Source of the DNA: Ignavibacteria bacterium
Lineage (GTDB): Bacteria; Bacteroidota; Ignavibacteria; Tepidaquicellales; Tepidaquicellaceae
Reading direction: 5' to 3'
NCBI GenBank assembly: GCA_016716125.1
Contig: JADJWZ010000036.1
Coordinates: 324,708-388,707, forward strand
Length of the DNA stretch: 64,000 nucleotides
The stretch's first letter is position 1; each line of letters begins with the position of its first letter. A program made the position numbers and the translations under genes. Under the pieces are notes generated by a model that was not told the origin of the DNA, ran no database searches, and was given only the letters and a program-made list of their open reading frames with translations. Shown piece by piece: positions 36,807 through 45,600 of this stretch.

Positions 36807-36893
36807 CAGAGAGTGCGGGATTCGAACCCGCGAAGACCTTACGACCTTACACACTTTCCAGGCGTGCTCCTTCAACCACTCGGACAACTCTCT
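36807..36893 (-). tRNA. tRNA-Ser (anticodon GGA)
   Basis: On the minus strand it starts AGAGAGTTGTCCGAGTGG and has a GGTTCGAATCC T arm. AGAGAGT pairs with ACTCTCT, discriminator G. The anticodon loop CTGGAAA gives GGA. A long variable arm marks it as serine. It lies about 100 bases from the tRNA-Ser(CGA), on the same strand and upstream of it. Confidence 0.93.
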
Positions 36894-37209
36894 GTAAATT
36901 ACAGTTGCAAATATAAACCTTTGAAATCTGAAATTCCCCATAAAAAAAATTCTGTTTATCCAATTCATTTTTAAGATACTCTTTCTTGTTTTGAAAATGA
37001 CTTTGAGGTATTAAAATTGGAATTGAAAATAGAAATTGTAAAAACGATGAAAAAGTTTTTCAGTAAAAAATGCGCAGAAAGTTTTTGACAAAACAATTTT
37101 AAATATACAAAGATTTGGCAAACCATTGGTATTATTAAATAAAGATTGATTTTTAATTAATTCAATGCTATTTTTGTTTAATTATTTTTTCTAAACTAAA
37201 TACAAAAAA
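36894..37209. other. Intergenic region, promoter area of HU and the tRNA pair
   Basis: About 316 A/T-rich bases between the tRNA genes (minus) and HU (plus). A TTGACA-like hexamer occurs at 37085-37090, but no well-spaced -10 partner could be assigned. No coding frame or RNA gene seen. Confidence 0.4.
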
Positions 37210-37482
37210 ATGACAAAAGAAGAACTCGTTGCTAAAATAGCCGGCGATGCTAAAGTTACAAAAGTTCAGGCAAGAGCTGCATTAGAATCAATTATTGACG
37301 GTGTCAAAAAAACTCTTAAGAAGGGCGGAAAGCTTTCACTTGTTGGATTTGGTACATTTTCAATTTCAAAAAGGAAAGCAAGAATAGGAAGAAATCCTCA
37401 GACCGGCAAAGAAATTAAAATTGCTGCTAAAAAAGTTGCAAAATTCAAAGCAGGAAAAACGCTGGCTGATCACGTCAAATAA
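37210..37482 (+). CDS. HU-family DNA-binding protein
   Basis: 90 residues, the normal length. It has MTKEELVAKIAGDAKVTKVQ, the dimer interface VGFGTFSISKRKARIGRNPQ and the DNA-binding arm with TGKEIKIAAKKVAKFKAGK. The proline-intercalating arm is NPQTGKE. It bends and compacts DNA. A clear terminator follows 22 bases after the stop. Confidence 0.96.
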   Translation: MTKEELVAKIAGDAKVTKVQARAALESIIDGVKKTLKKGGKLSLVGFGTFSISKRKARIGRNPQTGKEIKIAAKKVAKFKAGKTLADHVK

Positions 37483-37504
37483 TTTATTTTAGTTATTTTT
37501 GAAG

Positions 37505-37530
37505 GGCGGTATTAACACCGCCTTTTTTTT
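37505..37530 (+). terminator. Terminator of the HU gene
   Basis: GGCGGT (37505-37510) pairs with ACCGCC (37517-37522), followed by eight T. Confidence 0.92.
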
Positions 37531-37537
37531 ATGAGAA

Positions 37538-40500
37538 TTATTTAACGACTGCAAATTTACCTGTCTTTTCTTCCACATCATTTCCATCTGAATTTTTACC
37601 TGTGGCTCTGTAAATATAAATTCCGGTCGGAACTGAATTTCCCCCGCCGTCTTTAAGATTCCACTCTACTCCACCGTTGCCGTCAGTTTCGCTTATAGTA
37701 ATTAAAAATTTTCCTTTCAGATCATAAATCTCAATACTTGTATTCCTTGTAATATTGGCAAACGTAATATAATCCTGACCATTATTAATACTGTACGGAT
37801 TCGGATAGACATACATTTCATCAAGATTTTCCTTATTGAAAATAAGTCCGAAACTGCTGCCCGCTCCTTCAGTAATTTTAATCCCGCCTGAAGAAAAGAT
37901 ATTGCTGATCTTCATAATATAATTCTTACCGGTAGCGCCGATCACTGATCTTTTTTCAAGATCAAGATAAACTTTTCTTCTGTCGGAGTTATCTATTGTT
38001 ACTGATGTAACGGAAATATTAAACGGTTCAAATTTATAATTCGTGATATTTTTTACGCTGACCGAATCAACTTCAAGATTGAATTCAACAGTAAGTCTGT
38101 TTTCTCCCGAAAGCTCCAGCTTCGCGAGATAAAATTTCTGAGAGTCTGCTTCCTGTACTGTGAAACTTATCGAATTAGAATCCGCGGGCGATCCGTAAAA
38201 ATCACTTAAGCCAGATGCTTTGATATTATATATCCCATTTGCCGGAATAGAATTAAGCGTAAGAAAATATTCATAATTACTTTTAACGGTAATATTTTTC
38301 GGATTAAATGGCGGCTCAGAATTACCTGAGATCACAAATGATTCAAGATTCGGAATAAGGGTAGGAATGCGTTCGGAATATTTTAAAACAATAAAACCGC
38401 CGGCGCTGTAGTCAGCTGATATTAATTTTGATTTGTTGTGTATATAAACATTGACCGGATCTGAGAGCATACTTTCCCTGACAGGATTCTGATCATCAAC
38501 GGAAGAGACTTTGTAAAAATAATTTTTTCTGTTAATTATATTAGCGTCCGTATAATTATTTCCATTCACCGAATCATATAAAACGAATGACATAGAAGAA
38601 TCACTTTTATATATTCTATATCTGTCCGCGCCGGCTACAGGTTCAAAACTAAGGAAAACCGAATTTGAGTCCAGACTATATCCGATCAGATTAAGAGGAG
38701 TTGCCGGTCCGGTAAATGCAATTTCTTTTTCAAAAAATATCAGGGAATCTTCTGCAGTATTCACTCCGATCTCCTTCACGCCGTTTCCGTCAAAATCAAA
38801 AGCGATCTGATTAAAAGAATTAATTCCTTCCCTGTAATAAACCGGAGTAAATCTGTTTAAAGAATTATTAAATTTCAGAATATAAAACAGCGTACCTACA
38901 TTGACCATTACCTCGTCCATACCGTCGTTATCAACATCAGCCGCCATCGTTGAAGTAATAGTGTAATCTTTATAGTTGTAAATATCGGTGATGTCCATAA
39001 TTTCGTAACTGTCGTCAGCGGTTGAAGTGTAAGCGTAAAGACTGTAATACTGAATGAAATCAGAACTATTACTTATCACGCCCAAAGCAAAATCTTTTTT
39101 GCCGTCACCGTTAAAATCTCCTGAAACAATATTATCACCTTTTATAAATCTGAATATGCTGTCGATGAAAACTCTTCTGTAATTATTATCCGAAACATTT
39201 TCAAAAATGGAAACACAGGTAATAGGAAAGCCGGGAGCTGAAGGGCTGTAAAAAATATTTGAGAACATGATATCCGCCTTTACCGTCACCGTCAAAATCT
39301 TCAACAAGAGAGTTTTGTGAATTTGAAATGGAATCTTTTCCGAAAAACGGCAGCGATGCAGTCTGATTAAAATTATTTCCGGAATTGGTTTCAAGAATTC
39401 TTAAACCGCTGCTTCCGAATCCGAGTAATTCAAGATTTACCGTCACCGTCAGTATCTGCGATCCGCGATGACCAGAAATTCCCGTTACCCTGATCGCTCC
39501 AAATTAGGTTTGTTGGAAGTCCGTCCGGATTATCTGATTCGTAAACGAAACCGTTTCTGTCGCTTGACGCAAGTATTTCAAAATTACCGTCGCCGTCAAT
39601 ATCAGCTACATCTTTTGCAATTTTAAAGTCACCCCAGTTATCGGAAGAAATTTTCTGAAAAGCGCCGCCGCTGAATTCAAACACATTCAGCTTTAAATTA
39701 TTATTAATATCGTTCACAAGAAAATCATTTATACCATTACCTGTTATATCAACTACAGACTTAGCGAATTGTGAGTTACCCATTTTATAACTCTTATTCT
39801 TATAACCGTAAATATTCACAGACGGCTGAGTATAAAAATAGAACGCAGTATCGCTGAACGTTGCGGACTTTCCGTTGAGGGAAATTGCTTCGAGATAAAA
39901 TTCATATTCTGTATTTGGCGCGAGATCATTACCGTTAAGAAGACCGAAATGCGCTTCGGTAACAAATCCTATGTTTGGAGTTCCGACATCTGCAAGTATG
40001 GATTTATAATTTTCATTAACTCCTCTTCTTTTATAATAAATCTTTCCGAGAGTTCTTTTATTGGTTGCAAACAAGATCAACTGTGAAAAATTATTTTTAT
40101 CGATAAGATTTCCAAACTGAATATCAGTAAATTCAGGCGGGTTTTTATCTTTGAAAATTATCATACGGTGTTCGATCGTCCTGCCTGAATTACTGTTAAT
40201 CGCAAGCCTCAAAGTATATGAAGTATCCTGCAGACCTGCAGTGTTCCATTTCATTACAGTATCGCCGAGAACCTGCGATGTCTGATTTGAAAGCAGCGGG
40301 ATCCATTCCGAAGGTCTCTGACCTTTACCGTAATAAAGAGAATAAGATAAAAATAATGATGATGCTGCAGAGAGACTTATATTTACAGTATCATTTTCAA
40401 AAGTATAATCCTGCGATGGAGTATGAATTCTGGCAATGGTCGGATCATTAAAACTATTAACAGCTTTAAATCCATCAAGTCTTCCTGAAGCTCTTATATG

Positions 40501-41850
40501 ATCCCAGCCATTCTGACCGGGCATAAGTACAGTCGTAGATACAAGTATACCTCTTATTTCTTCATTCGTAAGCGACGGGTTTTTTGAAAGCAGAAGTCCG
40601 GCAATGCCTGCTACAAGCGGAGCGGCAAATGATGTTCCGTTTATTTTATCATAATCACCGCCGTATTGTGAGCTGCCTTTTCCCGTCCTTACTGTAGTCA
40701 TGTTTTGAAAACCGGGAGCAAAAATATCTACGGTCTCACCGAAAGAAGAGAAACTCGCTTTATTATTTGTATTGTCCGATGCGCCGACGGAAACAACCTC
40801 ATCATAAGCGGAAGGATAATGCAGTCTGTCTGTTCCGTCATTACCCGCTGAGCAAATGATCAATACATTCTGCGAATATGCAAATCTAATCACGTCTCTC
40901 AAAAGATTACTGAACGCATAATCTCCGAAACTGAAATTAAAAATCCTGACTCCATTTGCAACGCCGTATAGAATAGCATTTGCGACATCATCTTCCTCTC
41001 CGAAACCTTCGGCATCAAAAGCTCTCAGCACCATCACTTTACATCCGGGAGCGACTGATGAAATTCCCCTGCCGTTATTAAAGCCGGCATTTATTACACC
41101 TGTTACAGCGGTACCGTGAGAAAATTTATTGTCATCTGTCGGATCATTATCAGGATTGAGATAATCTCCTCTTCTCGGATCACCGGTCAGCGGCTGATCT
41201 GTGAAATCATATCCGCGCCAGTCATCTATAAATCCGTTATTGTCATCGTCTATTCCGTTGGATTCTTTACCGTTTCCGTATTCACCGTAATTGATCTTAA
41301 AACTGTTCAGAAGATCCGGGTGAAGAAAATCGAGACCGGTATCAATTACTCCGATCACAACATTTGAATCGCCGAGAGTAATGTCCCATAAATTTTGCAT
41401 ACCGATATAATTGAGATAATACTGTTCGTTATAGAGAGGATCATTCGGCGTAAATTCCAGAGCAGAATAATTATCCAGCTTCAGAGAATTATTGATCTGT
41501 ATATATTCTATATATTCATTCTTACCTGCCTGTGTAAGTATTACATCGAGATTAACATTATCGGTTTCGATAATGAAAATTCTGTCAAGACCGGAGGAAG
41601 AAAAACTTCTGCTGTCAAAATTCTGAAGCATCTTAATGCTGAATACAGCTTTTGAATTTCTAAATCCATAATCTCTGCTGAGCTTTGATATTGCTGAATT
41701 ACCTGATCCCGGTTTATTACTTCTGAAATTTGAAAGGACTGAAGCAGGTGTATTTTCCTTAAACTTAATTATAAGAGAAGTCTGCGCGATCATGATCTCC
41801 GAAGTTAAAAAGAGTAAAATCAGAGCAGTTAAAATTTTTATATGAGACAT
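37538..41850 (-). CDS. Subtilisin-like S8 protease with VCBS repeats and type IX sorting domain (two frameshifts)
   Basis: A protein of about 1,435 residues in three frames (39430-41850, about 39300-39446, 37538 to about 39290). Signal peptide; S8 catalytic triad Asp170 (VIDTGLD), His245 (SHGTAV) and Ser407 (GTSFAAP); then beta domains, FG-GAP/VCBS repeats (DTDGDG, DFDGDG, DVDNDGMDEV), a fibronectin-III-like part and a C-terminal sorting domain (YVYPNPYSINNG, IEIYDLKGKFLI, GIYIYRATG). Each frameshift is a one-base insertion just after a GACGGTGACGGTAAA stretch (near 39437 and 39280), and the protein reads sensibly on both sides. It should be a secreted, surface-attached protease. Confidence 0.8.
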
Positions 41851-41892
41851 ATAATATACGATAATTACTTTTTGAAATTTAAAATGTTGAAA

Positions 41893-43638
41893 TTAATTAT
41901 TCTCCTCCTTTTTGATTTTTTTCAAAACCCAATTATCATTATCTACAATTACATCGAGAGGAATTCCTTTTACAGAATGATCGATCTGCTGACTTCTGCG
42001 GTCATTAAATACGGTAATTTCTTCTTCCCCCGCATTTGTTTTGAATAAAATTTTGAGAGGCATGGAATACACTTCCATATCATCCTGATTTTGCTTCAGC
42101 ATAAGACTTACTTTGTATAAATCCGCTGAAGCATCATCTTTTTCATAATTCCATGAGTACGAATATTCGGGTCGTCCGGCGCCGGTAAATATCCATTGAT
42201 TGAAAAAATAGTTCAAGTCATTTCCCGTAATGTCTTCGCAAATTTTCTTAAACTGATATGTATCGGCGTTTTTATATTTGTATTCTTCATAATACGTTCT
42301 GATTATCTGCCGGAAAAGCGAATCACCTGTTACGCCTCTAAGCATATGAAGACACCAGCTTCCTTTTTTGTAAACTGTCGGACCGAATATATATCCTTCC
42401 GGATCATATACAGTTCCCATAAAAAAAGAATAATCGCTTTTTTTCATAAACTTTTTCAGCGCTTCTTTTCCATTTTTATGTTCGACCCATAAAGCTTCTC
42501 CATAGGAAGCAAAACCTTCATTAAGCCAGATATCTTTCCATGATGCTGGAGTAACTGCATCGCCGAACCACTGATGAACAAGCTCATGCACGACAATGTC
42601 TTCATATTTTCCGTTACCTGTAACTAGAGTATATCCCATGCTTGAAATGGTCTGATGTTCCATTGCTCCGCCAACCCAGCCGAATGTTGCCATTCCGTAT
42701 TTTTCATTAATGAACGGATATTCGCCGATATAGCCTGAAAAGAATTCTAACATATCAACCGTATTTTTCCAGTCATACTTTGCCTTTTCAGTCAGGTAAG
42801 GATACGTATAATATTCTACCGGCATTTGAATTTTACCGTCCATTGAATTATAAGTATCTGTCCATTTGTCATATTTTCCGATTGCAAGTGAAACGAGATA
42901 AGTAGCGGTAGGATAAGAAGTTTTCCAGTGAAAGGTCTTTGAACCGTCTTCGTTATCGGAAACATCTGTAAGCAGACCGTTTGATACTGCAGTAAGTATT
43001 CCGGGAACGGTTAATATAATTTTAGCATCAGCTTTATCGGTGATTACATCTTTGCACGGCCACCATGTTTTAGCATGATTGGGTTCGCTTAAAGTATAAA
43101 TTGCAGGCTCATCATCAAATTTTTTAATGCTGAAAGAATCAAAGCCTTTATTTTCCGGAATGCCTTCATAAACTATTTGAATATCAAAAGATTCATTTAA
43201 TTTAAGCCTACTTTTTGTATCTGCAGTTATGTAGTCATCAAATCTCCTGTGAGGAATTTCATCTCCGTTTAACTTCACAGAATTCACAGTCATATTTCCT
43301 GCAAGATCAATATAAATTAAATTCAAAGTATCGGAGAGACTTTCTGAGTTCATATTCACTGATCCGATAATTTTCTTTTGAAGAATATCGAAAGAAAGAT
43401 CCAGTTTATAACTTTTAACATCATAAAGTGATTGACTGTTTAAAATGCCGGAGTCGGTGTCAGATACTTTATCTGTTTCTATGTTATCATAATACTTTGC
43501 TGAAATGATCTGATAAAATTTATATACCTGATCTCGATCGACAAAGGATAACATTACTTTTAAACTGACAACGCTCCAAAATGCAATTGCTAAGAAGACA
43601 ATCATTAAAACGGGTAAAAGAATTTTTAATTTATTCAT
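41893..43638 (-). CDS. M1-family zinc aminopeptidase
   Basis: 581 residues with an N-terminal membrane helix (LPVLMIVFLAIAFWSVVSL). The M1 landmarks are GGAMEHQT (323-330), the zinc site HELVH (351-355) with Glu374 in WLNEGFASYGEALW, and the later Tyr of the YGPTVYKKG-like segment (YIFGPTVYKKGSW). It removes N-terminal amino acids from peptides, facing the periplasm. It lies about 40 bases upstream of the S8 gene on the same strand, and together they may form a peptide-use unit. Confidence 0.9.
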   Translation of the reverse strand: MNKLKILLPVLMIVFLAIAFWSVVSLKVMLSFVDRDQVYKFYQIISAKYYDNIETDKVSDTDSGILNSQSLYDVKSYKLDLSFDILQKKIIGSVNMNSESLSDTLNLIYIDLAGNMTVNSVKLNGDEIPHRRFDDYITADTKSRLKLNESFDIQIVYEGIPENKGFDSFSIKKFDDEPAIYTLSEPNHAKTWWPCKDVITDKADAKIILTVPGILTAVSNGLLTDVSDNEDGSKTFHWKTSYPTATYLVSLAIGKYDKWTDTYNSMDGKIQMPVEYYTYPYLTEKAKYDWKNTVDMLEFFSGYIGEYPFINEKYGMATFGWVGGAMEHQTISSMGYTLVTGNGKYEDIVVHELVHQWFGDAVTPASWKDIWLNEGFASYGEALWVEHKNGKEALKKFMKKSDYSFFMGTVYDPEGYIFGPTVYKKGSWCLHMLRGVTGDSLFRQIIRTYYEEYKYKNADTYQFKKICEDITGNDLNYFFNQWIFTGAGRPEYSYSWNYEKDDASADLYKVSLMLKQNQDDMEVYSMPLKILFKTNAGEEEITVFNDRRSQQIDHSVKGIPLDVIVDNDNWVLKKIKKEENN

Positions 43639-43840
43639 AAAAAACAGCGGGGACAGAATCAGTAAACATATTTGCTATATTAAAGTTTTGCTTAATTGTG
43701 AATTATCATTAAATCAAATTTGAAATGTTAAATAGAAAGTCACAGTAATAAAACGGGAGGCATTTCTAATTTTCAACATAAGTAACTCATTATTTGTAAA
43801 TAAATTAGTTAAATTTATGACAAATAAAAATTTATTATAA

Positions 43841-44545
43841 ATGAGATTCAGAAAACTGATTTTAAGATCTATACCGTTGTTAATGATTCCTTTCTTGATG
43901 TCCTCCTGTATTTCGATCAACAGATCAATCAAGATAAACCGCGACGGATCCGGAAAAGAGATATTGAAAATTACATTTATGAAGGAGTTTTATGATGTAA
44001 TGGCTTCAATGTCAACGCTGATGGATTCTACACGAAGAGATGGTTTTCTTGATTCATTGTACAGCGATGAAGTTTTTGAAAATAAAACAGCTGAAAACTA
44101 TGATACTATAGCAGGTTTAAAATTAATCGATCTGAGTTCAACAACCAACTCTGATTCTTCAAAAACTTTCCTAGTCGATTATGATTTTGATAATATTTCA
44201 AAGATAGGTTCGTCGCTGAGTCATATTAATGAAAACGATGATAAATATGTAACAGATGTCAGTTTAAAGGAAAATGGGGACAAGGTTTATTTCTTATATG
44301 AATACAGATTAAAGGATAGCATATTAGCCACTGAAAACAGTTCTGATTCACTTGCCCTGGATATGAAAACAAGCATGTCAAAAATGTTTGAAGGCGGAAA
44401 TTTCAGTTTTGAAGTTGAATTACCTTACAATGTTATATCCAGTAATTCCAATAACCGGAGCGGAAATATTTTGAAATGGGATTTTCCAATGACGGATGTA
44501 ATACTTTCGGATAAGATCAGACTTGAGGCGGAGATGGAAAAATAA
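43841..44545 (+). CDS. Lipoprotein of unknown function
   Basis: 234 residues with a lipoprotein signal (PLLMIPFLMSSC, lipidated Cys about residue 23), followed by ISINRSIKINRDGSGKEILK, a beta-hairpin style opening like that of LppM-type lipoproteins, and mixed alpha/beta sequence to the end. No catalytic motif seen. It starts a plus-strand group that continues with ccmE/ccmF, but a 136-base gap and a promoter-like site at 44642 suggest it is a separate unit. Confidence 0.7.
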   Translation: MRFRKLILRSIPLLMIPFLMSSCISINRSIKINRDGSGKEILKITFMKEFYDVMASMSTLMDSTRRDGFLDSLYSDEVFENKTAENYDTIAGLKLIDLSSTTNSDSSKTFLVDYDFDNISKIGSSLSHINENDDKYVTDVSLKENGDKVYFLYEYRLKDSILATENSSDSLALDMKTSMSKMFEGGNFSFEVELPYNVISSNSNNRSGNILKWDFPMTDVILSDKIRLEAEMEK

Positions 44546-44641
44546 TAATTCCCCATGTGGATTGAAAAGAATGATTATTGTAGATAAATTGGACACAGTC
44601 AGGATGGTTTAGAAATTATTTAAGGAAATTATCGTTATTCA

Positions 44642-44656
44642 TGGTATAGTAATTGA
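44642..44656 (+). promoter_or_regulatory. Possible sigma-54-like promoter of the ccm unit
   Basis: TGGTAT, five bases, TTGA: the -24 half fits TGGYAY, but the -12 half has GA where sigma-54 needs GC. The predicted start lies about 14 bases before the ATG at 44682. A site of the same form precedes the cytochrome locus (58912-58926, minus). Confidence 0.3.
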
Positions 44657-44681
44657 AGTTATATAAATAAATAAAATAAAG

Positions 44682-45161
44682 ATGGAAAAAAACTTTTTAA
44701 ATTATACTTTGTGTATATTGATGATAACAGTTTTAATATCATGTGCAAAGGAAGTACCGCCGGAATTACTCAGCAACAAACCAAAAACAACTGAGAAGCA
44801 GGAAATGCCTGATGACTCAATCCACAGAAATCTAAAAAGCCCGCAGGGAAATACCGAAGGCAGTCAGGAAAGCTGGAATGATGAAGGAGCAAATAAACTT
44901 GTTCAGGAAGCGGATGATGCAGACAAAACCTACAGGAAGACCAAATCCGAATCTGACAAAAGCAGTACTATTGATGCTCAGATGAAAGCTGCGAATTATT
45001 TAATGTTTGAAGCCGATCTTCCTCCAAAGGATAAATACAAACCTGCATTGCAGAGATACAGAAGAGTGCTTGAGCTTGACCCTGGTAACAGTGAAGCGCT
45101 TGCAAACAAGAAGCAGATAGAAGATATTTATAAATCCATGGGAAAACCCATACCGGAATAA
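44682..45161 (+). CDS. TPR-like lipoprotein upstream of ccmE
   Basis: 159 residues: lipoprotein signal (LMITVLISC), a long polar, Glu/Ser/Lys-rich linker, and a final TPR-like helix pair (KYKPALQRYRRVLELDPGNS, EALANKKQIEDIYKSMGK). The linker is low-complexity. It starts the group with ccmE (28 bases on) and ccmF. In other cytochrome c maturation systems TPR proteins (CcmH/CcmI) handle apocytochrome; this may be a reduced analogue, but the likeness is only in type. Confidence 0.65.
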   Translation: MEKNFLNYTLCILMITVLISCAKEVPPELLSNKPKTTEKQEMPDDSIHRNLKSPQGNTEGSQESWNDEGANKLVQEADDADKTYRKTKSESDKSSTIDAQMKAANYLMFEADLPPKDKYKPALQRYRRVLELDPGNSEALANKKQIEDIYKSMGKPIPE

Positions 45162-45189
45162 TTTTAAAATGATATAAAATAAAATTAAT

Positions 45190-45582
45190 ATGAATAAGAA
45201 AACAATAATCGGAACAGGTATAATAGTAATTTTTTTAGTTGTCGGTTTTCTGACTTTTTCAGAAAGCAAGATTGAATATACGGATTTTAGCAAGGCAACC
45301 GAAATTCACAGGACATGTCAGGTGAAAGGAACCTGGCAAAAGGATAAAGATTCAAAATATGACGCTGCTACAAATCAGTTTGAATTTTATATGATTGATG
45401 AAAACAAGAATGAGATGAAGGTTGTACTGGACGGATCTATGCCGAATAATTTCGAAATGGCAGAATCTGTAGTAGCAAAAGGAAAGGTCAAAGACGGCTA
45501 TTTTCATGCAAAGGAAGTATTAACCAAATGTCCGTCGAAATATGAGGCCGAAGGTCATGAAGTTAAAAAAACAGGTACATAA
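45190..45582 (+). CDS. ccmE: Cytochrome c maturation heme chaperone CcmE, Cys-type
   Basis: 130 residues: N-terminal membrane anchor (IIGTGIIVIFLVVGFLTF) and an OB-fold beta-barrel (VKGTWQKDK, FEFYMIDENKNEMKVVLDG, VVAKGKVKDGYFHAKEVLTK). The heme-binding site reads CPSKY (Cys114-x3-Tyr118) instead of the common HxxxY. This is the Cys variant of CcmE known from some archaea and sulfate reducers. It carries heme to the c-type cytochromes with CcmF, whose gene follows after 18 bases. Confidence 0.87.
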   Translation: MNKKTIIGTGIIVIFLVVGFLTFSESKIEYTDFSKATEIHRTCQVKGTWQKDKDSKYDAATNQFEFYMIDENKNEMKVVLDGSMPNNFEMAESVVAKGKVKDGYFHAKEVLTKCPSKYEAEGHEVKKTGT

Positions 45583-45600
45583 AATTAAAATTAGTTTAAT

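Noticed and set aside
36780..36968. 62-residue minus-strand frame
   Set aside because: It runs through the tRNA-Ser(GGA) gene, which fully explains the sequence.
37085..37109. TTGACA/TATACA promoter for HU
   Set aside because: The spacing is only 13 bases, so it is not a usable sigma-70 pair; the organism group also uses a different primary promoter form.
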